From contig NZ_QMDV01000006.1 in the NCBI RefSeq assembly GCF_003284895.1, positions 62,001 through 126,000 on the forward strand: a DNA stretch of 64,000 nucleotides, in the 5' to 3' direction. Shown here one piece after another: positions 53,792-62,834 of this stretch. The stretch is from Pontibacter arcticus (GTDB lineage: Bacteria; Bacteroidota; Bacteroidia; Cytophagales; Hymenobacteraceae). A model generated the notes under the pieces. The model was given only the letters and a program-made list of their open reading frames with translations, did no database searches and was not told the DNA's origin. Numbering within the stretch: position 1 is the first letter of the stretch; each line of letters opens with the position of its first letter. The position numbers and the translations under genes are program-made.

Positions 53792-53827
53792 GTAACTAAA
53801 TGTATACATTTAGTATATATTAATATA
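53792..53827 (+). promoter_or_regulatory. Shared upstream element, copy 2 (before ardC)
   Basis: Same GTAACT, ATGTATACAT, GTATATATTAATATA layout as 53081-53116, 32 bp upstream of the ardC ATG, with similar spacing to the start. Confidence 0.65.
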
Positions 53828-53858
53828 AGTTTTGTTTAACCTTCTTAAGCTAAAAGTT

Positions 53859-54800
53859 ATGAACGCTTATCAAAAATTCATTCAACTGGCAGATCAGGTA
53901 ACAAATGAGGTCATCGAGCAATTAGAACAAGGCCAGGTATTCTGGAGAAAGCCATGGACATCTTACGGATTGCCTAAAAACTATGTATCTGGCCGCTATT
54001 ATGAAGGCTTCAATGCTTTCTTTCTGAACTACCTGACTGATAAGAAAAGCTTTAGGACGCCCTATTTTCTTACCTATAAACAGGCTAAAGAGCTGGGCGG
54101 GCATGTAAAGAAGGGAGAGAAAGGAACCCAGATCATCTACTGGAAAGTTTACGCCAAAAGTGATACTAGTGAGGATAAAGGCACTTCAGGAGAGACAGAG
54201 GAGGTGTATCAGAGAAGATTTATCCCCTTTATTTGGACGGTATTCAATATTGATCAAGTGGAAGGAATCGAGTTTGCCCTCCCTTCTGTTCATGAGCGTA
54301 CCGATCTGCAGGTAATAGAGGCTTGTCAGGAGGTGGTGGATCAATACCCTATGCCACGCCCGAACGTTCTGCACGGAGGCTCCCAGGCCTACTATGCGCC
54401 TTTTAATGATACGGTACAGATGCCGGAGCTGAGCAGCTTTGTTTCCTCTCAAGCTTATCACGCGACTTTGTTTCACGAACTGATTCACTCTACAGGCCAT
54501 CAAACCAGGCTTAACCGTTTTGCTGATGAAGAGAAGGCGGCCCGGTTTGGCGACATAAATTACTCTAAGGAGGAACTGATAGCCGAAATGGGAGCAAGTT
54601 TCCTCAACGCCTTTACTGGTATCAAAGCGGAGGTTTTTGAAAACTCGGTGGCTTACCTGCAGGGATGGGCGAAGAAGTTTAAAGACGATAAGACCATGAT
54701 CATCTATGCAAGCACAAAGGCTTTTAAAGCGGCCAGCTATATCCTGAACCTACAGGCAGAAAGTAACCTGGGGGCACAAGCAACAACTATGGCAGCATAG
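53859..54800 (+). CDS. ardC: ArdC-like antirestriction protein
   Basis: A 313-residue protein. The N-terminal ssDNA-binding domain has WRKPWTSYGLPKNYVSGRYYEGFN and LTYKQAKELGGHVKKGEKG; the C-terminal zincin-like metalloprotease has HELIHSTGHQTRL, with a likely third ligand in EELIAEMGA. ArdC protects incoming ssDNA of conjugative plasmids from host defences (family knowledge). ATG 53859 is chosen; nine upstream codons are not conserved-looking. Its position between origin and mob genes fits a leading-region gene. Confidence 0.9.
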   Translation: MNAYQKFIQLADQVTNEVIEQLEQGQVFWRKPWTSYGLPKNYVSGRYYEGFNAFFLNYLTDKKSFRTPYFLTYKQAKELGGHVKKGEKGTQIIYWKVYAKSDTSEDKGTSGETEEVYQRRFIPFIWTVFNIDQVEGIEFALPSVHERTDLQVIEACQEVVDQYPMPRPNVLHGGSQAYYAPFNDTVQMPELSSFVSSQAYHATLFHELIHSTGHQTRLNRFADEEKAARFGDINYSKEELIAEMGASFLNAFTGIKAEVFENSVAYLQGWAKKFKDDKTMIIYASTKAFKAASYILNLQAESNLGAQATTMAA

Positions 54801-54807
54801 CCTTTAG

Positions 54808-54840
54808 AAAGATCTTGTCTGGGAGCCAGGCAAGATCTTT
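54808..54840 (+). terminator. Terminator after ardC
   Basis: AAAGATCTTG and CAAGATCTTT arms (10 bp, perfect) with a 13-nt loop, followed by CATTTTTAAT. Confidence 0.75.
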
Positions 54841-54855
54841 CATTTTTAATACTGA

Positions 54856-54917
54856 GCGGGTCGCCATGGCAGAAATTTGGAAGTCGAAATTCAGCCATGG
54901 CGACCCGCCTTCGGCGG
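54856..54917. promoter_or_regulatory. Overlapping hairpins downstream of ardC
   Basis: A 15-bp perfect inverted repeat (54856-54870 with 54894-54908, GCGGGTCGCCATGGC) overlaps a second hairpin, CCCGCC-TTC-GGCGGG (54903-54917), followed by ATTCCTTTTG. The two cannot form together on one strand, as in attenuators; it may also just be a strong terminator. Confidence 0.55.
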
Positions 54918-55038
54918 GATTCCTTTTGCTGTAGTATCTTTGGGTTAATTGCAAGGATGAGTTCAGCTGATTACTCATCCTATAGCTGCAATATTTAATA
55001 ATTCTTAAATCTTATCTTTTTTAACATAACACCAGTTA

Positions 55039-55161
55039 TGGAAGAAACCCGCCCCAAACGCTGGAATCGAAGGGTAAGGTTTTGGTACTTTCGCAGGGCA
55101 GGAAATTATCTACCCACTTCTTTATATAGTAACTATATATATATTATATTCGATGGTTAAG
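55039..55161 (+). CDS. Possible 40-aa basic peptide
   Basis: ATG 55039 opens a short frame, MEETRPKRWNRRVRFWYFRR..., Arg/Trp-rich at the start. Preceded by an AT-rich leader. No homology recognised; real gene status uncertain. Confidence 0.25.
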
Positions 55162-55183
55162 CGATACTTAAACTTCAAAAATT

Positions 55184-55702
55184 ATGTATTATCACAATAT
55201 TATTTATCAAATAGCCTGCAGAAGATGTAAGTCTTTAAGACTCCCTGAAACAACAAATTTTTGGTCGGCGATAAAGATTGATGAAATGACTCGTGATGAG
55301 TTAATTTCCAAAATGAACAACTTCAAGAATCACCAATGTGAGGAATGTGGTGAAACCGGAAACTGGTCAGTTTTCAAAATACAACTAGATGATAATGATG
55401 AAGTAACTGACCAGTATAAGATTAATATTTTTAAAGAAAATGGCAAAATATATGGCCAGCCAGAATCTGGATATTACTCTCGAGCTCAAATAGGTTCTGC
55501 AATCATGGAGATAAGGGATAAAATAGCAGAGCTTCAAAACCATAACTTCCCTTCTAATTCAACAGGTTCTGCATTTATTATGGTAGACTTTCTGAATAGA
55601 AAACCATACGTTAGAGTATCAGTCTTTGATATTGATGGTCTTTCAATGAAAGAAGTCAGTATGTTTATTAATGCTATGGTAAGTAATATTAAAAATAATT
55701 AG
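55184..55702 (+). CDS. Hypothetical protein with cysteine pairs, 172 aa
   Basis: The N-terminus has CRRC and CEECGE, likely a zinc-binding ribbon, then an alpha/beta region (YYSRAQIGSAIMEIRDKIAEL, AFIMVDFLNRKPYVRVSVF). AT-rich codons unlike the mob genes. Function unknown. Confidence 0.6.
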   Translation: MYYHNIIYQIACRRCKSLRLPETTNFWSAIKIDEMTRDELISKMNNFKNHQCEECGETGNWSVFKIQLDDNDEVTDQYKINIFKENGKIYGQPESGYYSRAQIGSAIMEIRDKIAELQNHNFPSNSTGSAFIMVDFLNRKPYVRVSVFDIDGLSMKEVSMFINAMVSNIKNN

Positions 55703-55844
55703 CTCCCCGAACCGACCTCTTTGATATCAGCGTGTGGAGCGTTGCGTTATACTACTATCATGTTAGATAGAGCCCGTTTTAAGGGCTGTTATATTTAAAA
55801 CAGAGTGTAACCTATTAGGCTACGCTCTGTTTGCAGTACGTCTA

Positions 55845-56123
55845 CTATTCTTCTCTCAATAGTAGTCTGTAGGAGGGGCGCCACATGAAGCAGTAATCCA
55901 TGATGGCCTGTTGAGCTTCCTCTAGTGACGAAGCAATTCCAATGATAGGGTACCGGAGACACCCTCTCCTAGTCTCATAAATCTGCCATTCATAGGTACA
56001 ATCACCCCTGTTGTAAAGCAGTCCCATCAAATTGTTCTCTTTGTTGCTCAGGTTAAGAAGCTTTACCAACCCCCTGTTTGGATCTCTGTCCGAATTCTCA
56101 ATGAATTTCCATTGCGCTGTCAT
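55845..56123 (-). CDS. Hypothetical protein, 92 aa
   Basis: Small protein rich in Tyr/Arg, with SLEEAQQAIMDYCF near the C-terminus. No signal or membrane segment. Not recognised; lies on the strand opposite to the plasmid backbone. Confidence 0.5.
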   Translation of the reverse strand: MTAQWKFIENSDRDPNRGLVKLLNLSNKENNLMGLLYNRGDCTYEWQIYETRRGCLRYPIIGIASSLEEAQQAIMDYCFMWRPSYRLLLREE

Positions 56124-56253
56124 AAGCTGTTAATTTAGTTGAACTTATATTAATTCAACCTAGAACAACGCCTATATAATGTCAGTTATAATTGTTCTCA
56201 CAACAGGTATTAGGATCTCCTACGAGGGGAAGCTGCCCAATGTCTATATGTTT

Positions 56254-56778
56254 TTAGTTAAAGTATTCTATGATTTTATTCCATGAATAGCCGGTGTTCT
56301 CAATATCCTCCCTGTTTGCTGCAACAATTGCAAAATAATTATTAAGATCAGGATAGTAAGAGAACCTAAATACATTACCGTTAGCCTTACACCTGAAGTA
56401 TCCATCATCTACTGGCTCTGCAAAAGCTCTAAAGCCTATTGTACAATCATATACTTGATTAGAAAAACCTTCCGAAACCAGTTCATATGCTATCCATGGG
56501 CCATGAACTGTTCTCATATATAAAGCTCGGATAGAATTATGTAGAGCTGAGGGGTTGGGTCTATGGCCCCTTAGCTCTACAAAGTGAACCTTTGCGAAGT
56601 ATAATTCATCATTATTTGGCACTTCACGACTTGGAATATCTGCAAAATTACTTGAGTCTAATTCTTCAACAACTAGGTTATAAGGTTTTAAATATTCTCT
56701 GAAACCAGAAAGAGTATTAATCTCCTCGATATCTCTCGATGTAAATTGAATAAGTGTAGAAATGTTTTTGTAGTCCAT
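56254..56778 (-). CDS. Hypothetical protein, 174 aa
   Basis: Soluble alpha/beta protein (LSGFREYLKPYNLVVEELDSSNFADI, FRFSYYPDLNNYFAIVAANRED). AT-rich. Not recognised; probably monocistronic. Confidence 0.6.
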   Translation of the reverse strand: MDYKNISTLIQFTSRDIEEINTLSGFREYLKPYNLVVEELDSSNFADIPSREVPNNDELYFAKVHFVELRGHRPNPSALHNSIRALYMRTVHGPWIAYELVSEGFSNQVYDCTIGFRAFAEPVDDGYFRCKANGNVFRFSYYPDLNNYFAIVAANREDIENTGYSWNKIIEYFN

Positions 56779-57387
56779 GCTAAAGTAGTTAGTTATATTA
56801 AGATATAAATATAAACCAATTCATATATAATCCTGGTGATAGGCTATATAGAAACATTAAAAAGAGTTAGATACCTTTGGAAATAAAGTAGCAACTTTTC
56901 ATCAAACACACGAGTAGCGATACTTTGGCTGGGACCCGATCAGATAGGTCAACAGCTTATACCCACCTTTCCTTAAAATAACCTTTCCTCTAGCTGAGCG
57001 AAGCGAGTTGTAAAACATTTAGCACGCGTGGACTACATATTTTTAGCTGCTCCTGTTTATCATAAAGTTGCTTATGAGAATTTGTACCTCTACTTTATCT
57101 AAATATGCTTGTTTTTATTCTACCCATTTCTCCAATCTTATCAAAGGCTTGACGAACACTGCAGTTGCTTTTTGAGAGTACTTGTGGCTTACAAGAGCAT
57201 CTAATCTTCCTCCCTCCTACTACTATTGTCTTGATTGCTCTTGAGGAACAAGTACAAGAAGAATAGACGATAAACTTATCAAATACTTTTAGTATCAAAT
57301 TGTATATGTTACGTATATATTTGTAGGCATCTATCCTTAGATGTTTTATCTTAAAATAAACCACCAGTATTCGTTAGTTATAGGACA
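56779..57387. other. Intergenic region, nothing convincing
   Basis: About 600 bp. An 89-codon minus-strand frame (57095-57364) is Cys/Lys-rich and has no start context, and I do not accept it. No repeat or hairpin of note. Confidence 0.4.
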
Positions 57388-57669
57388 ATGCAAATTGAAG
57401 ATAAGAGCCCTAAGTTTGAGTTAGGTAAGCGTATGCTCGAGAATGAGCAGCTGACTTCCCTTTCTGAGCTGTTTGATATCGTGCCATATACTCCCGTGGC
57501 CAAAGCACTAGGTGTAAACAACCAGCGACTGCGAAACAAGATTGACGATCCCCGTTCCTTCCGCGTAAGTGAGGTGCTGGACCTGGCGGTACTACTGGAT
57601 GTCGATGCGATCAAGCTCTTTGCCTTACTTCAAGAAACGATCAAGAAATCGGTACCTGCTGAAGGATAA
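57388..57669 (+). CDS. Small helix-turn-helix-like protein, 93 aa
   Basis: Contains a Cro/XRE-like arrangement: YTPVAKALGVNNQRLRNKIDDP as turn and recognition helix, then a VSEVLDLAVLLDVDAIKLFALL helix pair. Probably a plasmid-encoded DNA-binding regulator. No antitoxin partner obvious. Followed after 82 bp by another small gene. Confidence 0.6.
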   Translation: MQIEDKSPKFELGKRMLENEQLTSLSELFDIVPYTPVAKALGVNNQRLRNKIDDPRSFRVSEVLDLAVLLDVDAIKLFALLQETIKKSVPAEG

Positions 57670-57751
57670 CTAAATGATAGCTTCACAAAGCACAAGATGC
57701 TAAGCTTTTATTGCCTACTTTTCTATTAATCAACTTCTAGCTTGTTCTCCT

Positions 57752-58006
57752 ATGAATCTATATGAGTTCAATAGTATTCTTTCACTTAATGACAGGGCAC
57801 AGGCGGTATGGGATGAGGGGCAGTTTCTTTCAAACCGCCTTGATGGAGAGTACAAGGTATGCCTATACTACATGGGTGATTTTTTTGCAGAGGTTTGGAT
57901 AAGTTCATGTAATAGCGATAGTAGTATTTGCCACGTGCGGGCTTTTAAGAGCCGAAGGCTTCTGGAACCTTACCTCTCCCCTATTGACCTGTCTACCCTT
58001 CTCTGA
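57752..58006 (+). CDS. Hypothetical protein, 84 aa
   Basis: Small acidic protein (FNSILSLNDRAQAVWDEGQFLSNRL, YKVCLYYMGDFFAEVWI). I believe short proteins like this are common on Bacteroidota plasmids, but no function is known to me. Confidence 0.6.
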   Translation: MNLYEFNSILSLNDRAQAVWDEGQFLSNRLDGEYKVCLYYMGDFFAEVWISSCNSDSSICHVRAFKSRRLLEPYLSPIDLSTLL

Positions 58007-58462
58007 CTCTTTCTGCTTTTCGTCTCAAACCATTAACTTGGCTATTAAGCTGCTTGCCTTAAAATGACAAATATTAACAGCCGTAAATAATAATTATTAT
58101 TTAATATGTATTAGATAATATGTGATAATTATTGCTTATTAAACTTTAGATAATATATAATAGTTAATAAATATATTGTCGCTGAATTTAGCGCCTGGAG
58201 CTTTTTATTGTAATGAGTAGCTATGATCCATACTCCCCTGTTTCTCCCTAGCTTACACCATGCTCCATCTTTGTAATCTTATCTCTTCCTAGCTCCTTCT
58301 CCTTGTATTATTTGCCTAGAATTCTTTCTTTTGGTGTATGGTGGGCTTTGTATTGCAAGATGTGTTTTGAGTCCCTCAAAACCTCTTGCCTTGCTTTCAG
58401 CGTAGCTATCAGCAAGGGGGAAATCCACTCGCAACTCGTGTCTTTTATTGAGCAAAGAATGT
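58007..58462. other. Intergenic region with candidate oriT
   Basis: AT-rich from 58060 to 58180. Nearer the mob gene are two hairpins: GTTTTGAG/CTCAAAAC (58364-58371 and 58375-58382) and CCTTGCT/AGCAAGG (58389-58395 and 58411-58417). A structured block just upstream of a mobilization gene is a usual place for an oriT; no nick site can be assigned. Confidence 0.45.
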
Positions 58463-58900
58463 ATGGAAGATATTAAGAAAGCAAAGGGAGGGCGTCCAAG
58501 ACTATCGCCTGAATTAAAGAGAGCCAGACAGTTAAAGCTGACCTTTTCTGATAGCGAATACAGGCAACTGGAGGCTGAGGTGACGGCTGCAGGGCATGAA
58601 TCATTGTCTGTTTACCTGCGGAAGAAGGCGCTGGCGCAGCCTGACGATTTTATTGCTAATCCTAAAGAGTTAATCGCGGTTTTGGATAGGCTCGGCCCAG
58701 AGATCAGCAGGGTTGGCAACAATATAAATCAGGTAGCCAGGTATGTCAATTACCTGAAGGCAAACAATATGATAAACCTGCAGTTTCTTGCCGATTTTAA
58801 CAGACACATGATAGAGTTTAGTATCATAGAAAAAGAATTGGTCAAGGCGCTTCGCTCTTTTCTTCGGATTGCTGCTGCAAGGTTTAAAAAGTTTAAATAA
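58463..58900 (+). CDS. mobC: Plasmid mobilization relaxosome protein (MobC/MobA-like)
   Basis: A 145-residue accessory protein that binds oriT and helps the relaxase. N-terminal ribbon-helix-helix-like part (GGRPRLSPELKRARQLKLTFSDSEYRQLEAEVTAAG) and the MobC-type LDRLGPEISRVGNNINQVARYVN segment. ATG 58463 is chosen over a TTG five codons earlier. The relaxase follows after ~250 bp containing a tandem repeat. Gene nomenclature in Bacteroidota elements varies. Confidence 0.82.
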   Translation: MEDIKKAKGGRPRLSPELKRARQLKLTFSDSEYRQLEAEVTAAGHESLSVYLRKKALAQPDDFIANPKELIAVLDRLGPEISRVGNNINQVARYVNYLKANNMINLQFLADFNRHMIEFSIIEKELVKALRSFLRIAAARFKKFK

Positions 58901-58911
58901 TATTTATTATT

Positions 58912-59020
58912 TAATAAGTAAGAATTAATAAGTAAGAATTAATAAGTAAGAATTAATAAGTAAGAATTAATAAGTAAGAATTAATAAGTAAGAATTAATA
59001 AGTATTAACTATTAATTCTT
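58912..59020. repeat. 14-bp tandem repeat plus hairpin before the relaxase
   Basis: Six exact copies of TAATAAGTAAGAAT span 58912-58995, with a partial seventh. The last copy runs into a hairpin, AAGAATTAATA (58990-59000) with TATTAATTCTT (59010-59020). Lies between mob and relaxase genes. May bind a relaxosome or regulatory protein; copy number could vary by slippage. Confidence 0.9.
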
Positions 59021-59153
59021 AAGCTTTATATTATAAATAACAAATAATGATTATTAAGTAAAATGTAATAGTTTAAAATTGTTAAATAATATATAGTAAC
59101 TTTTATGTTAAAGTTATTATTTGTTATATTTTTGAAGCGTTAATGAGTGGGCT

Positions 59154-60731
59154 ATGATCGTGAAAATCCTTTCTGCCGCTGCCGGGTTCAATGGCGTTGT
59201 TTACAATGAAGAGAAAAGAGCACAGGGTGCAGCTCAGCTGCTCAAGGCTGAGAACTTCGGTTTCTTGAACCTGGCAGCGGGAAGCTTGAAGCAGGAGGAT
59301 TACATCAGGTACATGACGTTGGTGGCAAACACTAACGAATCCGTGCTAAAGTCCCAGTTCCATGCCATTATTTCCTGCAAGGGAAGGGAGAAGGGTGCGG
59401 GGGAACTCCTGGAAGTCGCGGAGCAGTACCTCCAGCGCATGGGGTACCATGATAACCCCTACCTTATCTACTTTCATTCAGATACTGCGCACAACCATGT
59501 ACACATGGTGTCTACCAGGGTAAGCAAAGAGGGGAAGAAGGTGAACGACAAGTATGAAAACGTGAGGTCTCAGAAAGTGATGCAGGAGATTCTGATGCAG
59601 GATGTGGCATACGAGGTAAAAGCATACTTGACGAAAGCGCTGGCATATGGATTTTCCTCAGAAGCTCAGTTTAAGTTGCTGTTCGAAAGAGAAGGCGTGA
59701 AAGTCACGGAGAAGGATGGGCAGTATCAGCTCATTAAGTACGGTTCAGTGGTGCATGTCTTTGCAAGCAAAGAAGTTGCTGACAGGATAGCGAAGTATAA
59801 AGCACCAGATACGCGTGTAGGACAGCTGAAAGCCATATTCCGCAAGTATAAACGAGGCCTAACGGTGGAGCAGTTCTCCGGGCTATTAAAAGAAAAGCTC
59901 GGGATAGAGCTGGTGGTGCACCAGGCAAAGGGGAAGAGCACTCCCTATGGCTACACCATTCTCGACCATGCCAGCAAACAGGTGCTGAAGGGTTCCCAGG
60001 TGATGAGGCTCGACGAGCTGCTTTCCGGTGTTAACAGAGAAGAGAAAATACAGGCTGGACGGGAACTCATAGCCAAGCTTTCTACAGACAGGGGGCTGTG
60101 TTACACTGGTTTTAAAAGACAGCTGGAGACAATAGGACTCCTTGTCAACAAAAAGGGAGAGATCCGCATCAAGGGAGATGAAGAAGGCAGCATCCCTGTT
60201 CTGGTGCTTGATAAGGCGCATGTCAGGGCGCTGCTTTATCAAGAAAGGCTGCAGGAGGCGCGGCAGTACGCTGTGACGAGCGATAGGGATATGAGACTGC
60301 TTGCCAGGCTGTTTTTTGTAAAGCTGTCGGATCTGTCGGTTGCGAAGGCTTCTGACCCTCTGGAGAAGGAGGTGGTGGCCGCCAAGCTGCACAGCGGCCT
60401 TGCCAGCGGCAGGCCGCTGCAGGAAATACTGGACAGTTGCGGCTGGAGCATCGCTCATGCAGACGGAAAGCACTTCCTGGTTGATCATCAGCAGAAACGG
60501 GTATATGCCTGGGCAGATCTGACAAAAGAGAGGCCTGACTTTCAAGCTGTGCAGGTTGTTGAGCTTGATAAGGGTAGTGATCGGGCGAGAGAGGAAAGGC
60601 TGCAGGACGCATGGACCCAGTCTTCCAGGGCCATCGGTCAACTGGCGGCTTCCATGCTTTACCTTATGGAGTCAAACCTCGGGTCTGATCAGGGAGAGAA
60701 TAGGAAGAGAAAGAATCAACGAAAACGATAA
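59154..60731 (+). CDS. mobB: Relaxase/mobilization nuclease (MobB-like)
   Basis: A 525-residue relaxase that nicks oriT and pilots the transferred strand. Residues ~60-115 show the MobP-like core: FHAIISCKG and a three-histidine site in HSDTAHNHVHMVSTRV. The catalytic tyrosine is probably near the N-terminus (VVYN), as in Bacteroides MobB proteins. The rest is unassigned and helical. The ParA-like gene starts 20 bp downstream. Confidence 0.88.
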   Translation: MIVKILSAAAGFNGVVYNEEKRAQGAAQLLKAENFGFLNLAAGSLKQEDYIRYMTLVANTNESVLKSQFHAIISCKGREKGAGELLEVAEQYLQRMGYHDNPYLIYFHSDTAHNHVHMVSTRVSKEGKKVNDKYENVRSQKVMQEILMQDVAYEVKAYLTKALAYGFSSEAQFKLLFEREGVKVTEKDGQYQLIKYGSVVHVFASKEVADRIAKYKAPDTRVGQLKAIFRKYKRGLTVEQFSGLLKEKLGIELVVHQAKGKSTPYGYTILDHASKQVLKGSQVMRLDELLSGVNREEKIQAGRELIAKLSTDRGLCYTGFKRQLETIGLLVNKKGEIRIKGDEEGSIPVLVLDKAHVRALLYQERLQEARQYAVTSDRDMRLLARLFFVKLSDLSVAKASDPLEKEVVAAKLHSGLASGRPLQEILDSCGWSIAHADGKHFLVDHQQKRVYAWADLTKERPDFQAVQVVELDKGSDRAREERLQDAWTQSSRAIGQLAASMLYLMESNLGSDQGENRKRKNQRKR

Positions 60732-60751
60732 TACACATAGACGATTAATAC

Positions 60752-61381
60752 ATGAAAATTGTAGTAGCAAACCAAAAAGGAGGGGTAGGCAAGTCCACCA
60801 CCTGTATACTGCTGGCTAACTATCTGGCCTTAGAGAAAAAGGACAATGTGATCATCCTGGATATGGACTTTCAGGACTCCATCTACTCCAGATGGGAGAA
60901 GGAGAAGGAGCTATATGCCAATGACCCACTGTACGAGGTTATCAAGATGGAGGTAGAGGAGTACCCGAAATACAAGGTGCATATTGATAGTCTGCAAGGG
61001 GGGCATGTTATTATGGACATGCCTGGCAGGCTGGATACGAACGAGCTCATTGCTGTATACCAGGACGCTGAAGTAATCGTCTGTCCGTTCGCCTATGAGA
61101 AGATGACTTTTGAGTCCACCATGTTCTTTGTTCAGGTGGCCAAGCATGTTAACCCACAGGTAAAGATCGTGTTCCTGCCAAACCGCCTGAAGTCCTCCGT
61201 GAACTATGAATTGAAAGCTGCAGTAGATGAGCAGCTGACGCAGTTCGGCACTGTAGCTCCGGCGCTGCCAGACCGGGTAGGATTTCAACGCATAGATACC
61301 GTATCGATCTCTTCGGATATCCGAGGGGTGCTCGACAAGTCTTTTGGGTATATATATAATGAGTATTTGGAGACAAAATAG
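60752..61381 (+). CDS. traA: ParA/TraA-like ATPase
   Basis: A 209-residue P-loop ATPase with deviant Walker A KGGVGKST (9-16) and DMDFQDSI. ParA-like proteins of this size head the tra operons of Bacteroidota conjugative elements, where they are called TraA, and they also serve partition. No ParB follows, so a transfer role is more likely, though partition is possible. Confidence 0.82.
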   Translation: MKIVVANQKGGVGKSTTCILLANYLALEKKDNVIILDMDFQDSIYSRWEKEKELYANDPLYEVIKMEVEEYPKYKVHIDSLQGGHVIMDMPGRLDTNELIAVYQDAEVIVCPFAYEKMTFESTMFFVQVAKHVNPQVKIVFLPNRLKSSVNYELKAAVDEQLTQFGTVAPALPDRVGFQRIDTVSISSDIRGVLDKSFGYIYNEYLETK

Positions 61382-61452
61382 AAGATTCTTCAAATAAATT
61401 TATATTAATATTCAATAATTGAAACATTATAATCAAATAACGTATAATATTC

Positions 61453-61947
61453 ATGTCTACAGCAGGTAACAAAGAGTTTGACATCAAGAGCTTTAAGCAA
61501 AGCATAGGACAGGCTCCCCAGCAGAAAAATGCAGAAGAGAAAGCTGTTCAACCAGTTCCTGAGAAAAGAGAAGAGACGGCGCCCGCAGTTTCAAAATCGG
61601 GCAAAACCGGTGAAAAGCCTAAGGCTTCTTCTAACGCTACAGCAGGCAAAAAGCAGGAGGCTCCTTCCTCGAAAATGACAGGTGCAAAGGCTTCGGGTAA
61701 AGCAGCGTCAGGTTTAAGCTTTGAGCAACTTCTTGCTGAACTCGATAAGGCGAAGGAGGAGTTTACCTTTACCTCCAAAACAGTCTATGTGGACGTGCAT
61801 ATACATGAAGTGCTAGACCTGCTGAAGAAAAAAGGAGGGATTAAAATCAATGTGCTAGCAAGCTACCTGTTTGCTAAATTCATTGAAGAGCATAAAGAGG
61901 AGATTCAAAGGCTCCGTGATAGGACAGATAACAAGTTCTTGAACTAA
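61453..61947 (+). CDS. DUF3408-like conjugal transfer protein
   Basis: A 164-residue protein with a long Lys/Ala/Glu low-complexity N-terminal half and a ribbon-helix-helix-like C-terminus (VYVDVHIHEVLDLLKKKGGIKINVLASYLFAKFIEEHK), as in DUF3408 proteins located between traA and traE in Bacteroidota transfer loci. Probably a DNA-binding regulator or relaxosome component. Confidence 0.65.
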   Translation: MSTAGNKEFDIKSFKQSIGQAPQQKNAEEKAVQPVPEKREETAPAVSKSGKTGEKPKASSNATAGKKQEAPSSKMTGAKASGKAASGLSFEQLLAELDKAKEEFTFTSKTVYVDVHIHEVLDLLKKKGGIKINVLASYLFAKFIEEHKEEIQRLRDRTDNKFLN

Positions 61948-62102
61948 ACTGAGTCTATAACATTAGGCAAAAAAAGTATATAAATAAATAATCTAATCTT
62001 AAAATATACGTATAAGTATAAAACTGTATTTCATATCGATTATATAGTTAAAGTAGGAATGTCTAGTTTGTAAATCGATGTTTTAACTTAAATTATATAG
62101 CT

Positions 62103-62513
62103 ATGTCTTGGGGCGTTTTCTTTACTACGGTAGCAGTACTCTATGTGCTTTATTATGCAGGTAACCTGTTATTTGACCTGTACCTTCGAAATGCAAAAGG
62201 CGTAGCCGCAGATATGGTGGCCCAATACAGTGTTTCAGATTTAGTAGACACTACAGAGGCACCCCAAGACATTGTGGACGAGGATTACCTGGAGGAAGAA
62301 TTCGAGGAGAATTATGAGGATTACGAGCAGGAGGAGCAACCCTTGGATAGCGGTCTCCAAGAATATCCTATTGCAGCCGACGGGCATGCCTTTGCGCACC
62401 AGACGGCCTCTGAGAATAGTGTCGCCATGCCCGTGATAGGGCAGGGGATACCCCTAGAGGAGTTCCTTCAGAACGCCAGGCGACTTTCAAACGCAATACC
62501 TTTTTCTTCATAA
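62103..62513 (+). CDS. Small membrane protein of the tra locus
   Basis: A 136-residue protein: one N-terminal membrane helix (SWGVFFTTVAVLYVLYYAGNLLF), then a very acidic soluble tail (DEDYLEEEFEENYEDYEQEEQ). Located just before traE. Position resembles the TraD-type slot; name not assigned. Confidence 0.65.
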   Translation: MSWGVFFTTVAVLYVLYYAGNLLFDLYLRNAKGVAADMVAQYSVSDLVDTTEAPQDIVDEDYLEEEFEENYEDYEQEEQPLDSGLQEYPIAADGHAFAHQTASENSVAMPVIGQGIPLEEFLQNARRLSNAIPFSS

Positions 62514-62525
62514 ATTTTTAACTCA

Positions 62526-62831
62526 ATGACAGAGATTATGAAAAAGTTACTTGCTATGCTCGTGTTGGTAGTCCTCGCTGTCCCATCTTCCTTTGCTCAA
62601 GGGGCCGGAGGCATTGATGCCGGAGCCTCTGAACTCCAAACGTACATTGACCCTGTAGGCAACCTAATCCTGGTCATCGGAGCTATTGTTGGCCTGATTG
62701 GGGGAGTTAGGGTGTACATCAAGTGGAACTCCGGGGACCAGGACACACAAAAGGCTGTCATGGGATGGATGGGGTCCTGCGTATTCCTGATGGTGGTGGG
62801 GGTAGTGATCAAAGCCTTCTTCGGCTTGTAA
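62526..62831 (+). CDS. traE: TraE/DUF4134 conjugal transfer membrane protein
   Basis: A 101-residue VirB2-like small membrane protein. Signal/first helix KKLLAMLVLVVLAVPSSFAQG, second helix NLILVIGAIVGLIGGVRVYI, third MGSCVFLMVVGVVIKAFF. The conserved KWNSGDQDTQKAVMGW segment identifies DUF4134. ATG 62526 or 62538 could be used. traF follows after 3 bp. Confidence 0.85.
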   Translation: MTEIMKKLLAMLVLVVLAVPSSFAQGAGGIDAGASELQTYIDPVGNLILVIGAIVGLIGGVRVYIKWNSGDQDTQKAVMGWMGSCVFLMVVGVVIKAFFGL

Positions 62832-62834
62832 GCC

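Noticed and set aside
57095..57364. 89-codon minus-strand frame
   Set aside because: Poor composition and AT-rich intergenic setting; the Cys cluster alone is not enough.
58912..58995. CRISPR-like tandem repeat
   Set aside because: Units are contiguous without spacers.
59886..60641. 251-codon frame antisense to the relaxase gene
   Set aside because: Lies wholly inside mobB on the other strand and shows no recognisable motif.
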